A stretch of 64,000 nucleotides of DNA, taken from positions 62,001 through 126,000 of the forward strand of contig JBIPOE010000001.1 of assembly GCA_044379485.1 (NCBI GenBank), read 5' to 3'. The notes under the pieces were generated by a model. It was not told the origin of the DNA, did not search any database, and saw nothing but the letters and a program-made list of their open reading frames with translations. The DNA comes from CAMDMI01 sp044379485. GTDB taxonomy: Bacteria; Bacteroidota; Bacteroidia; Cytophagales; Flexibacteraceae. Shown in pieces: positions 30,201 through 37,306 of this stretch (position 1 is the stretch's first letter; the number at the start of each line of letters is the position of its first letter). A program made the translations under genes and the position numbers.

Positions 30201-31798
30201 TGGCCCATGGCGTAGTTGGTACTAATTGTTGGCGTAGAAATAATAGCCGTTGGTTTTTGATTTATCAACAAAACGGAAAGTTTTGCAACATTCGTCTCTG
30301 CTACACCAAAGCCAGGTCCATATCCAACTTCTACTGTGTAAAAACCTGTGTCAGTTTGCAGGACATTGGCAATATTATAGGTAGATGAGGTGGCTCCCGG
30401 AATAGCTACACCATCTTTTTTCCATTGATAGAACAATGGATTTAAGCCATTTGCCACAACAGAAAAGGAAGCATTGTTGTTAATGGTAACCAAAGTATCT
30501 TTAGGATTTGTAATAATTACCGGTACTAATTCAATTGGAGTAATGACCAGTTGAGGCCGATTGCCAGCCGCTTCTCTGGAAAGGAAATCTACAAGGGCAT
30601 TTGTACCTGCATCCTGACTTAATTTCAGGTTGACCAGGTTTCTCATCGCTAATTCCTTTTGTGCTATGATATAGGAGGTTACATCCCACTCATAATATTT
30701 TTGTGTGGTCCCAGAAACCGTTTGACTAGTTATTTTTCCACCAGATTCAGCAGGTTTGTTGTTCCAGTTTACACCATTTTCTGTCCAGGTACCAAAAGGA
30801 TTTAAACCTGTTGCTTTTACTATAGCATCACCAGGTGTACCGCCATTAATGGCTCCATAAACCCTAAGTTTTGCAGAGCCAATCGTATATTTTACAGTGC
30901 TCAAATCAAATCTTAATAATGATTCTGAAATTGAACCTGAACCGTTGCTTAATGAATTTAAAGCTGTGCTGGAACCAAAATTGGTTGAAGCCTGCCCACC
31001 ATTTTTTACAACTGCATCTATGACCGGCCCAAGTGTTATTGAATTTTTAACCGGTGGCGTTTTTTGATAATACCGAATATAATCCACCTGAAAAGAATTA
31101 GGAACCTGGCTATCGTCTATGGGTGCTGTATATCCAATACATGTAAGCCAAATATTAACCTTACCTGTTATGAGGTTTCCAACAAACCGTTTATCTACCT
31201 GTAAATTGTTGTAATAAAAGGTAATACTATCTGCCTCGTATAAACATCCCACCTTTATAAAGGCAGAATTCAAAGCAGCTGTATTGTAAACTTTAATTCC
31301 CAGATTTGCAACCGGGTTATACTTTCTGTGTAAACAGGTAAAGCTGTTCAAATTTCCAGATTCGTTTTCTAAAATATCTATTTCAAGAGTAGCCTTTGAA
31401 ACACCTGTTCCACCAGTTCCATCCTGTTTCATTAACCAAAATCCACTATGCCAACCTGCTCCTGGAGGTGTTTTTAAAGTGGCTTCATAATAGCCATAAT
31501 GCAAAGTATCTTCAGAAATAAGACCACCTCCTGTGTAGTTTTTGCCACTAACTGTTTCTTTTTTTAAGGCAACATTTAACACACCGTTTTTTAGGGTACT
31601 ATTTGCTGGCAACTGGGTGCTCAGGGCTTTTGAATCTCTTCTGAAATCCCAGCGGGTAGAGTCCACACGGGCTCCATTAAATTCATCGCTGAAACCCAAA
31701 TAATAGGTGTTTCCACGAAGGCTAATGGTCCCTGGTTGGGCCTTTCCTATTTGAAATAAAAGGAAGAAAGAAAATAGAAATGGGTAAAATCTGATCAT
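21233..31798 (-). CDS. giant GH16 glycosidase / adhesin with CBM-like, repeat and glycine-rich regions and T9SS domain
   Basis: This 3,521-residue secreted protein has a signal peptide (residues 1-20) and a GH16 domain whose catalytic motif is Glu139-Ile-Asp141-Ile-Leu-Glu144, which fits laminarinase or beta-glucanase-like enzymes. Then come two DNRLRE/CBM96-like domains (ESLLRFDLSTV and ESLLRFNLSSV) separated by Ig-like and PKD-like domains. Twelve repeats of about 94 residues follow, marked by TICSG, YSYxWE and WFRRxV. Next is a strongly glycine-rich segment (DNA about 23500-24200), then beta-helix-like sequence, and finally a T9SS sorting domain ending in VVGY. It likely binds and cuts a beta-glucan at the cell surface while acting as an adhesin. 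GH28 lies directly downstream. Confidence 0.8.
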   Translation of the reverse strand: MIRFYPFLFSFFLLFQIGKAQPGTISLRGNTYYLGFSDEFNGARVDSTRWDFRRDSKALSTQLPANSTLKNGVLNVALKKETVSGKNYTGGGLISEDTLHYGYYEATLKTPPGAGWHSGFWLMKQDGTGGTGVSKATLEIDILENESGNLNSFTCLHRKYNPVANLGIKVYNTAALNSAFIKVGCLYEADSITFYYNNLQVDKRFVGNLITGKVNIWLTCIGYTAPIDDSQVPNSFQVDYIRYYQKTPPVKNSITLGPVIDAVVKNGGQASTNFGSSTALNSLSNGSGSISESLLRFDLSTVKYTIGSAKLRVYGAINGGTPGDAIVKATGLNPFGTWTENGVNWNNKPAESGGKITSQTVSGTTQKYYEWDVTSYIIAQKELAMRNLVNLKLSQDAGTNALVDFLSREAAGNRPQLVITPIELVPVIITNPKDTLVTINNNASFSVVANGLNPLFYQWKKDGVAIPGATSSTYNIANVLQTDTGFYTVEVGYGPGFGVAETNVAKLSVLLINQKPTAIISTPTISTNYAMGQSISFSGSGTDPETGSLLSPDLLWSVQYFRNGLQVSSVNLPSGFSGTYLIPTTAEANNNVFYRFTLIARDPQGERDTIFRDIQPRLRTLSLATSPSGYNINLDGSVLTTPSSSFLIEGSVHTLDFPTPQSSNYFKYWSQGGTKAQNFTIPGSNPSLVAYLASGSPTILNPNHDAYINAGGSANANFGSATTMIVKVNADPNTTRESLLRFNLSSVIGAPLESRLRLYGGLSDNSNPSVILQVREVSTSNVWNEGTITWNTKPLILPTVLATQTFAGTTKQYYDFDLSAFIISSIAAGKTSVEFSISSPVSTASRVDINSKESGSFPPELVVVTSTSSVVNITTQPTSQSICEGQPVTFVSAATASPSPSVQWQRSSDNGTTWTDISGAINPGYTFNTVIGNNGNQFRARWFISGDTNSSNPAILTVNPDIAVPVITSPATYICPASSLVLTSSYPTGNVWSSGQLTSSISVSTAGSYSVTVTSNGCVKTSAPVVITLNTAIANNSISTTAPGCFGATPLINGSLPTGGNGTYNYQWESSIVSGSSGFTSIQTAFSQSITADPVLTPTWFRRTVSSGNCAGSFSNVLAIAADLPVLNNDISAPQTVCSNTPAAQLLGSTPTGGTGVYAYLWESATTLAGPYTTAGGTNNQINYSPGTITANRWFRRRVISGSCGISFSDTVAITVIQAIANNTISTVTTTICSGNSPLISGTLPTFGTGAYSYSWEVSTTSSSAGFAAIPTSDVQNLTTATVSQNSWFRRVVTSGACSSISNVIGFTINLPILSNDITGNQTVCSNISSATLTGPTPTGGTGGYSYTWESSTSLAGPYTTASGTNNQINYSPGTLPTSRWFRRRVTAGVCPAFFSDTVAVTVNPVIANNTISGIQTICTGSTPSTLTGSVPTGGNGSYSYIWQISTIGSGSGFTDIPSSDVQNYSHGPLTQTTWFRRIVVSPPCANNVSSAIQITIQNNIGNNIVSAAQIRCSGVAPSGLTGTSPSNGSGSYTYVWQSSTTDALSGFAPIVPAATGSNYNPPALTTTTWYRRVVSSAPCAANISDAIQITVQQPIANNVVTPSTQTICTGTAPATFTGSLPTNGNGVYTYSWEVSSNSALSGFSGISSSNVQDYTSGNLTGNRWFKRVVTSGPCANSISTVVAVIINPTIGNNTISAAQTICSGSSPATLTGSNPNGGGGSGTYTYQWESSTTSAGAGFTPISLATAAGYAPGPLNQTTWFRRIVSSPPCADNVSAAIQITVQQPIANNDASDNQIVCSNISAATLIGSIPTGGSGTYSYLWESAITLGGAFTNAIGTNNQVNYSPGTLGSNRWFRRRVISGPCPVTYSDTIFISVVPQITNIIIGSNQTICNGSTPSPFFGNVLSGGTGIYSYSWEVSTTSSSAGFTAIPSTNSPGYTSGPLTQNSWFRRVITSGVCSASATLAVTINQPITNNDIESSQTICAGTAPATFIGSVASGGNGTSYAYQWQFASSALGPFSSAGVISTNYTAPVPPANRWYRRMVTSGVCPVSFSDTIAVTRIPAISNNVLVTPVRVCTGSAAPVIKGGIPTGASGVFTYAWESSTTSASSGFSLIPGETGDTLLPGILPTTTWFRRIVYSSVCTNISVSVPVFIDFVPTVSAGPAMADIVQGGFSGILGGSFGGGATAAIWSAPEGVFFNNSGTTPGTATYQASNISAPIIPLTITVDGGGCGLITDTKNINVIPDPFGITGVINEYGQVILPVNIPVGSLKCTLASGQASDFAINDRVMLIQMKGASVSLPSSPTDVTYGYLTGLGNAGNHEFLKIEAISGDEITFERCTKKSYTNWGAVQLVKIPQYTGNYNVKSSTAVSAIRLTRKGMGYLPNSVLTTGFSITPVQGGAGLSLQAYTDALGQISEVAILNAGAGYLKPPIITFPDPTEAPFNLPAYKAKALAVMGLTAKQWNGKRGGILAFEVAGNLTLLDSIHMTGMGFAGGMIGDKGDPSMMPSCGTPEYGLNFSNVSRAGQKGESIANIPVTALRGKGRYGTGGGGGVEPEGGGGGGANWQDGGRGGSSSYVVIPNSACSTSITPCDRDALRGGLGGGTNPTVPATFKNVLRSSSYFYTPDLCRFFLGGGGGGGHALNATVGEQFGGAGGFGGGIVFLKGQNLTSNNYEIFANGEKGENAYADGAGGGGAGGAIILDFQAFTDNVNGRINGGNGGNALRLICEQGDSSAFPTRYRYHGAGGGGGGGVIWFSQDDLDVTPLAAFSNIGQSNQGANGDNLGNTAAKGGSSRSQSEFNIIENAPYVGSVFTVGGTTPKPTFTSLETAAAWLSYKGTDATEVTLLVTENTSNPSFYNRYIKPATFTRIFTPGCTYGDATLIIKPRTTINSVNLMNEVDDNAYITLDGIPKVTIKDLKISAGVDENINTLINVKNGSELFLDNVDANADIVATSIGTNKITLKKVKNTGSINIGANQILDITDSLTLVGSNTYSRSLTFGSGSTFNMPAGTKLNLQGVSWTNNGLANMNIDPSAKLNLTGSFGLQTIGGTSVTNFDVLNVSNTGPISITSNIGVKRWLQTSNSTVNTTNRIVTISEKITTGPGSFTGTGAGRIRLNNGSIPVDVQGKFFNLEVNSAGNANVTAPISIDGNLILSNGRLDVGIHSVTVESNLSNSITYSPTSWVNGPLKRKVETGNAYFFPVGDANKQENVLINFNSISGGLQYLTSRFQTSDPNVHPVVSTVTPFQDGLNYFSSLAPEGYWSINPDAGSANYDVWIFPSFAGSYFQNSIFKRSTGGNEWAGFGSFSNPENTSSNIQSDGSVRRLGLTGFSDFGLAGGEAPLPLDFISFNATRKRNGIQLDWKMAECLKAGKFVIKKGLNSSNLSSAHELKVQSEDCKTDFQLIDDKINSGVPRYFYQIEASAEGEKTLNSAIKAVNLGKTDKEKPFISVIQNESKQFRIMDENVETSGINIVTVEGKTIAENISAKDQILDLSTVPNGVYLVELKNNGWTVRQKIVVGY
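25330..28730 (-). repeat. 12 tandem 94-residue protein repeats in the giant GH16 protein
   Basis: I count 12 units of about 283 bp. Each begins IxNNxI, then TICSG or TVCSN, then GTGxYSYxWESSTT, WFRRxVxSGxC, SDTxxITV. Two flavours alternate in places: one with AGPYTTA and NNQINYSPG, the other with SSSAGFxxIPxS. This suggests duplication of a two-unit block in the past. Confidence 0.75.
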
Positions 31799-32047
31799 GG
31801 TGTTAATTAGGATTTGAGGTTGTTAATCCAGATGAATAAAAGGGAAGATTGTGAGGTGTTGAGGCTTCAATTTTAAAGTTGGTAAAAATTGAAAATACAA
31901 AGCTGAAATGCTTTGGAATCATAGAAATCGGGTTTAGGCCTCTTTCTACTGTAAGTTTTTTACTAAATTTGTAAATACATCTGTTTGTATCTACTTTTCC
32001 TGTTAGGTCGAAATTTACCATATATGGGTTGATGGTCAAATGTTTCA

Positions 32048-32076
32048 CAAATATAATGGAAAAAAATATTATCAAA
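32048..32076 (-). promoter_or_regulatory. candidate promoter of the giant GH16 gene
   Basis: Read on the minus strand, TTTG (32073-32076) is followed after 17 bases by TATATTTG (32048-32055), which fits TAnnTTTG. It lies about 250 bases before the start codon, giving a long leader. Confidence 0.5.
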
Positions 32077-32258
32077 AAAACTTATTTTAAAAATCGCCTG
32101 ACTTGAAATTCTCCAAAAAAAGTAAGTAATAAAAATAAAAGTGTACTGTGTTATTTTTTATACTATCTAATTAAATTCTTTAAATAGTGCAATTTAATTG
32201 CTCTTTTAAAAGTTTAAAACCACTAATTTTCTATGATTTTTGATAACCCAAAAGGAAT

Positions 32259-32280
32259 GAATTCAATAGCTATTGAATTC
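32259..32280. promoter_or_regulatory. perfect 22-bp palindrome, possible operator
   Basis: The half-site GAATTCAATAG is followed at once by its exact reverse complement. A palindrome without a loop is more like a dimeric protein-binding site than an RNA hairpin. No regulator gene is adjacent. Confidence 0.5.
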
Positions 32281-32828
32281 CTGTCCGGCATGTATTTTTA
32301 CTGATTTTGAATATGGTATTATGCCCGACATTCATCAGAAAAAAAGTATATCTAAAAACCAAAGTGTTTCAATTGTTCACTTTTGTGTGTATTTCACAAA
32401 TTGAATATACGCAACTGAATCTCAATTGACAATAACCAGATTCAAAAGTGAGAATATTATTTCGTTAAAAAGTGGGCAGTAAATTCAAATAGATTACATC
32501 TGAATTTTAAAATTGGAAAACTCTCCAAAAAATCGATTCTTAATTTGATGTTGGTCTTTGAAAAAAACCTATTATTTTAATTTCGAAAAATTTAAATAGT
32601 TGTAAATCAAAAAGATGTGTGACTTGGCTTAAAATTTTCCAGGTAGTAGAAAGGTAATCAGCGGTAGTAAGAATTCCGATTTTACAATTATAAAAAGGAG
32701 TATAATTGGTTTTTTCCCAGCTTAAAATTGAAATTCAGAAGTATAAATATCTTTAAACCAAAATAGATTTACCTTAAATTTTTAACCGAAATTGAAATTG
32801 ACCATAACATCTAGCCAACAAAAATCAC

Positions 32829-34157
32829 TTATTTTCCTGAAACCTGGCTTGAAATTGATTTTGCTGCTTTTTTGCCGTTGGCCACCGCGTTCACCACTTC
32901 CTGTCCTCCGCTAACAGCATCACCAGCAGCGAAATACTTAGGATTAGTTGTTTGAAAGGTTTCCTTGTTGACTTTTATACAACCTTTTCCATCTGTTTCC
33001 AATCCGGAAATTAAATTTAAAAAGTTCAACTGTTTTGCTTGCCCTGTGGCTTTTATAACCCAATCCGTGGTTTCGGTAAACTCACTTCCTGCAATGGTTT
33101 CTACTTTGCCATTTACCACATGGGTTTTTATAAATCTGACACCCTCTACTTTTCCATTTCCAGTAATTTCAATTGGTGCGACATTAAAGACTCCTTTCAC
33201 ACCAACACCTTTTGCCAGATCATATTCAAATTCGTAAGCACCCATTTCTTCTTTTCCTCTTCGGTAAGCCAGAATTACTTCCTCAGCGCCCATTCTGGAA
33301 CTTTCAGATGCAGCATCCATAGCCGTGTTTCCCCCACCAAGCACAATAACCTTTTTAGGAACCGAAAAATTATGATGGGCCATTCTTAGTTTTTCAACCA
33401 TTTCTACTGCTCCATGAACACCGGTTTTGTCTTCACCTGGAATACTGAGTTCAGAAGTAGCGCCAAGGCCGATGCCAAGAAAAATTGCATCATATCTGTT
33501 TTCTAAATCCTGAATTTCGGCCAAGCTTTTAATTGGTTTTTCATAGTGGACTTTAAATCCAAATTGCTTTTGCAAATAGTCCATCTCATCCAGGGCTTCC
33601 TCATTGGTTATTTTATATGGAGCAACGCCATAAACCGTTAGTCCGCTTGGCTTTGCTTTTGCCTCAAAAATATCTACTGAAAATCCTGCCACTCTAAGTT
33701 CACAGGCACAGGAAATTCCAGCTGGACCAGCACCTATAACTGCAACTTTTTTTCCATTGTCAGAAGCGAGGTCAAATAGTTTTTTGTTGCTTTTTATTGC
33801 TTTGTCAGTCGCAAAGGTTTGCAGTCTTCCTATTTCAATAGCCGGCACATCCTGGTGATTATATACACAGGCGCCTTCGCAAAGCACTTCTGTAGGGCAA
33901 ACCTTACCACAGGCATAGCCGAATACATTGGAATTATAAATGGTCTGAGCAGCGCCCAGGGTATTTTTAGAATGAATTTGTTTGATAAAAAGAGGGATAT
34001 CTATACCCGTTGGGCAGGCATTTACACAGGGTGCATCATAACAAAATAAACATCGGGAGCTTTCAAAATACGCCTGATTGTCAGTCATTAAAGGTTTAAT
34101 TTGTTCGAAGTTTTTATCGAATTCTGCTTCTGTTGTTGGATTTTTAAATTCTGCCAT
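32829..34157 (-). CDS. PreT/GltD-like FAD- and NAD(P)H-dependent oxidoreductase
   Basis: This 442-residue flavoprotein resembles the small subunit of glutamate synthase and the PreT subunit of NAD-dependent dihydropyrimidine dehydrogenase. The N-terminus has the cysteine clusters of that family (Cys36, Cys39, Cys44, Cys48, and CGKVCPTEVLCEGAC) for two [4Fe-4S] centres. An FAD-binding GAGPAGISC follows, then an NAD(P)-binding LGGGNTAMDAASE, and a C-terminal AAGDAVSGGQEVVNAVANGKKAA. It should move electrons from NAD(P)H to a partner, but no gltB or preA gene is adjacent here. Length fits PreT (about 410) slightly better than GltD (about 470). The exact reaction is undecided. Confidence 0.75.
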   Translation of the reverse strand: MAEFKNPTTEAEFDKNFEQIKPLMTDNQAYFESSRCLFCYDAPCVNACPTGIDIPLFIKQIHSKNTLGAAQTIYNSNVFGYACGKVCPTEVLCEGACVYNHQDVPAIEIGRLQTFATDKAIKSNKKLFDLASDNGKKVAVIGAGPAGISCACELRVAGFSVDIFEAKAKPSGLTVYGVAPYKITNEEALDEMDYLQKQFGFKVHYEKPIKSLAEIQDLENRYDAIFLGIGLGATSELSIPGEDKTGVHGAVEMVEKLRMAHHNFSVPKKVIVLGGGNTAMDAASESSRMGAEEVILAYRRGKEEMGAYEFEYDLAKGVGVKGVFNVAPIEITGNGKVEGVRFIKTHVVNGKVETIAGSEFTETTDWVIKATGQAKQLNFLNLISGLETDGKGCIKVNKETFQTTNPKYFAAGDAVSGGQEVVNAVANGKKAAKSISSQVSGK

Positions 34158-34679
34158 GGTCTTAATTGGTGTTAAAATGTATTCCCTGGTTTAAAATTGG
34201 ATATAAACAAGAATTGATTGTCTGGCTTTTGATTTTAATCAAATCTATGTTTTTGCAATAATACATTCTGTTTTACATTTTTAAATAATTACCTGTTAAA
34301 ATTGTTTTCAGGGTATTTAATTGGAACCAAATATTATGAAAGGAAATGCCAAAACCAGAAAAGAGGTGCAAGTTATTAAGGTCTATCTAAATCGTAAATC
34401 TGAATAGTTTGGGCTAAGTTTTTAATTTTTGCCAATTTTGAAATGCAGGACTGAGCGGCCCTGATTGCAACGAAAAGCCCGGAGCAAGGGAGGAACGACC
34501 GAAGCGAGGACCCCGTTTAAGGACGGGATTTAGCTTCACTCAACTTGTAGTGCAAAGCAGGTTAATCCGCCCATTTCAAAGTAGATTTTTCTTTTCCAAA
34601 TTGATCCAAGTACAGAAGAAATTGTATTCTTTGAAAAATGTGCTTTGTTTTGTTTCACAAATCAAATTTAACCAAAAAA
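34158..34679. other. divergent intergenic region with a GC-rich element
   Basis: This region lies between the PreT-like gene (minus) and the NHL protein gene (plus). Apart from the GC-rich element at 34446-34538 it is AT-rich, and I see no open frame with protein-like composition. The Met at 34638 is in frame with the NHL gene, but it precedes the signal peptide. Confidence 0.45.
34446..34538. repeat. GC-rich structured intergenic element
   Basis: A GC-rich block (CTGAGCGGCCCTGATTGC through GAAGCGAGGACC) stands out in an AT-rich gap. It ends with a hairpin CCCGT-TTAAGG-ACGGG at about 34512-34527. I recall similar GGCCCTGATTG... AAAGCCCGG sequences repeated between genes in Bacteroidota. Only one copy is present here. 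Confidence 0.45.
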
Positions 34680-37226
34680 ATGAAGTTAAAGTTATCCGCA
34701 ATTGTTATTATTTTTCAGTTGGCTTTTCTGGCAAATGCTCAACCATTTCAGGCCTACAGACTCAAAGCAAGCACAGTTTTCAAAAATAATATCTTTAAAG
34801 ATGGGCCAGATAGTCTTGCCCAATTTCAAGGTCCGGCAAGGATGGTCTCAATTGGCGATTCTGTTTTATTCCTTGCAGATATGGACAATAATAGAATCAG
34901 GAGAATAAGTATTTCCACAAAACGGACTACCACAATCGCTGGCGATGGAAGGGCCAGAAGATTAGATAGCATTGGCGTTTTGGCATCCCTTCACAGACCA
35001 AAAGATTTGGTTTTAATAGGCGATTCGGTTTTGTATATTACGGAAGAAGGGAGCCATAGTATTCGAAAAATGGTGCTGGCAAGTGGAAGGATAACCACCA
35101 TTGCCGGCGGTTCAAGCGGATTTGCTAATGGATTGGGTTTGTCGGCCAGATTCAATACGCCAATGGGAATAATAAACAGAGGCGATTCTATTCTTTTTGT
35201 TGCAGATTCTGAAAATAACCGGATCAGAAAAATTGACCTTAAAAATGGAAATAGTGTTACAACATTTGCCGGTACAGGAAGGGATGTATATATAAACAAA
35301 GATTCATTGCTGAAAGATTCAATTAATATTGGAAAGCCGAGAGGTGTGGCTATTTCAGGAAACAATCTTGTAGTGGTAGAAAACGATTACAATCACCCTG
35401 TTATCAGATATATTCGATTTTCTAATAATATTGTATATAATGTAGGCGGACAAGACAGGCCACAAGAGGTTATTGCTTTAGATGGAGACACTATTTTGAT
35501 AACATGCGATGGAGGTGGGCCTAGTATTTTGGAAAAAGTGCTTAGCAATCCGGCTTATAGCAGAAATCTGTTTGCAACTCAGGCAGATGGTTTATTGAAA
35601 ATTGGAAATACAGTGTACTATTCTCAACCCCAGAATGCGCAAATCTTTAGTATGTCCTATAGACCAACTACTACTCCCAGCAGATTTGTAGGTTTAGGAA
35701 GAAGTACCGATGGTGGTACCTCAAGAGCCAGGTTTGGACAATTGGGTGGTTTTGCGTTCAAAAATGGCTGGATATATTATAATGATATAACCACGGGTCG
35801 AATCAGAAAGTATAATACCAGTACTGGAATAACCCAAACCGTAACCAGAGGAGGCAGAGGCGATAATGGAAATGGAAAAGCGTCTTTGGCAGCAGCAAAA
35901 TTCGGAGATATAGCTGAAATGAAATTTGGCCCTGATGGTAAATTGTACATTGCGGATGGTGGGAATACCCAAATCAGAGTTTTGGATGAAGTTTTGGATT
36001 CCGTTTTTTTGGTTAGTGGGAATAGAAATTCCGGATATGTAAATGGTACTTTGGCTCAGGCCAGATATTCAAACCTTTCCTCTATAGCTTATCACAATGC
36101 CAAATGGTATATTGCGGAAAGTGGAAATGCTGCCAGAATTCGTGTAATCGATCCAGCTGCTAATACTGTTTCTACACTGGCTGGACCTGGTGAGGGAACT
36201 ACTGGAAATGGATTGATTGATTCGGTTGGCTCAGCAGTAAGGTTTAGTTTTAATATCGGAAGCCTAGTTCCAAAAGGTGATACCCTATATATCATGGATA
36301 AGTCTAATAGAAGAATGCGTGGTATTGTGTTGTCCACAGGAAGAGTTTTTACAGCTGCAGGAAATGATAGCTATGACAATTTGCCTTATGCTTTTTTGGA
36401 TAAAACGGGAAGCCTTTTGATGCGGTTTAATGGTTTTCATCATAGTTTTATTCGTGTGGCCAGTAAAAACGGACCTTGGCCTGTAGTTTTAGGAGCGCAG
36501 CAAACGGGAGATGTTGATGGCATTGGAACCGTTTCACGATTTAATAATCCAAGTTCCACCGTATTAGATCCGGTGACAGGTGATTTATATATTGCCGATA
36601 GAAACAACCAAAGCTTCAGAAAGATAGAGTATATTTTGTTTAACCAGGCACCAATTGTAACAGGCCCGACTCCAGCAAGCTTTACCGTAACTTCTACAAC
36701 GCCGGTTTCAGTGCCTAATTTTCTAAATATCTCAGCAGGACCAGCCTGGGAAAGTAGTCAAACAGTTTCTGTATATTCAGTATCAAGCTCTAACAATGCT
36801 ATTTTTTCAGTTCAGCCTACCATTGGCGCTGATGGCACATTGAGTTTTACAGCCAGTGGCACAAATGGAAATTCAACAATCAGAGTTTGCGTGAGAGACA
36901 ATGGTGGTTTAGATAACAATGGTTTGGATAGTGCCTGCTATACATTTACCATTATTGCAAATATTACTTCAAATAAAGAAAGATTGGCTAAATCAAGCCT
37001 TTCCATTTTTCCAAACCCAACTGAAAACGGACAGTTTTTCTTTTCAAGTTCTGACGATGAAAAATTGCTTGAAATAGAGATTTTAGACCTAAGTGGTAAA
37101 CGTTTAGAAAAGAAATCTTTGTTATCATTTAATGGCAATATCAAAGTAAAATCAAAAGGTGTCTTTCTGGCGAAATTCAAATATTCGGATGGATATATAG
37201 AAACGCGAAAGCTTGAAAGTAAATAA
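34680..37226 (+). CDS. secreted NHL-repeat beta-propeller protein with T9SS sorting domain
   Basis: The start at the ATG at 34680 (MKLKLSAIVIIFQLAFLANAQ) gives a clean signal peptide and 848 residues. An earlier in-frame Met at 34638 precedes it by 14 codons. The body is a series of NHL-type beta-propeller blades with the pattern ADxxNxRIRKI and TTIAGxG, two propellers by length. A Ig-like segment (IVTGPTPASF to NGLDSACYTF) follows, then a T9SS sorting domain (LSIFPNPTENGQF). NHL propellers bind proteins, RNA or sugars, and secreted ones are mostly of unknown function. Confidence 0.8.
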   Translation: MKLKLSAIVIIFQLAFLANAQPFQAYRLKASTVFKNNIFKDGPDSLAQFQGPARMVSIGDSVLFLADMDNNRIRRISISTKRTTTIAGDGRARRLDSIGVLASLHRPKDLVLIGDSVLYITEEGSHSIRKMVLASGRITTIAGGSSGFANGLGLSARFNTPMGIINRGDSILFVADSENNRIRKIDLKNGNSVTTFAGTGRDVYINKDSLLKDSINIGKPRGVAISGNNLVVVENDYNHPVIRYIRFSNNIVYNVGGQDRPQEVIALDGDTILITCDGGGPSILEKVLSNPAYSRNLFATQADGLLKIGNTVYYSQPQNAQIFSMSYRPTTTPSRFVGLGRSTDGGTSRARFGQLGGFAFKNGWIYYNDITTGRIRKYNTSTGITQTVTRGGRGDNGNGKASLAAAKFGDIAEMKFGPDGKLYIADGGNTQIRVLDEVLDSVFLVSGNRNSGYVNGTLAQARYSNLSSIAYHNAKWYIAESGNAARIRVIDPAANTVSTLAGPGEGTTGNGLIDSVGSAVRFSFNIGSLVPKGDTLYIMDKSNRRMRGIVLSTGRVFTAAGNDSYDNLPYAFLDKTGSLLMRFNGFHHSFIRVASKNGPWPVVLGAQQTGDVDGIGTVSRFNNPSSTVLDPVTGDLYIADRNNQSFRKIEYILFNQAPIVTGPTPASFTVTSTTPVSVPNFLNISAGPAWESSQTVSVYSVSSSNNAIFSVQPTIGADGTLSFTASGTNGNSTIRVCVRDNGGLDNNGLDSACYTFTIIANITSNKERLAKSSLSIFPNPTENGQFFFSSSDDEKLLEIEILDLSGKRLEKKSLLSFNGNIKVKSKGVFLAKFKYSDGYIETRKLESK

Positions 37227-37230
37227 ATAA

Positions 37231-37257
37231 AAAGGGGCCCGGAAAAGGGCCTTTTTT
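37231..37257 (+). terminator. terminator after the NHL protein gene
   Basis: GGCCC and GGGCC arms flank GGAAAA and are followed by a run of six T. The hairpin starts five bases past the stop codon, between convergent genes. Confidence 0.75.
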
Positions 37258-37306
37258 ATTTCTAATTCCCTTAAAGTTGTAATAAAAATTCGAAAATTGA
37301 AATCTA

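Larger units (their letters stand above)
31799..32828. other. 1-kb non-coding region upstream of the giant GH16 gene
   Basis: This AT-rich stretch has no convincing gene; the 90-codon frame beginning near 32075 on the minus strand has poor composition. It contains a promoter-like site (32048-32076, minus), a perfect 22-bp palindrome (32259-32280) and a long-loop hairpin with arms GTCCGGCAT (32283-32291) and ATGCCCGAC (32321-32329), one mismatch. Confidence 0.5.

Noticed and set aside
31803..32075. 90-codon minus-strand frame as a gene
   Set aside because: Composition is unlike the neighbouring proteins, the start is in the middle of the putative promoter region, and it ends just before the giant gene's start.
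32259..32280. Palindrome as replication origin or att site
   Set aside because: There are no DnaA boxes, integrase or direct repeats near it. It is better described as a possible operator.
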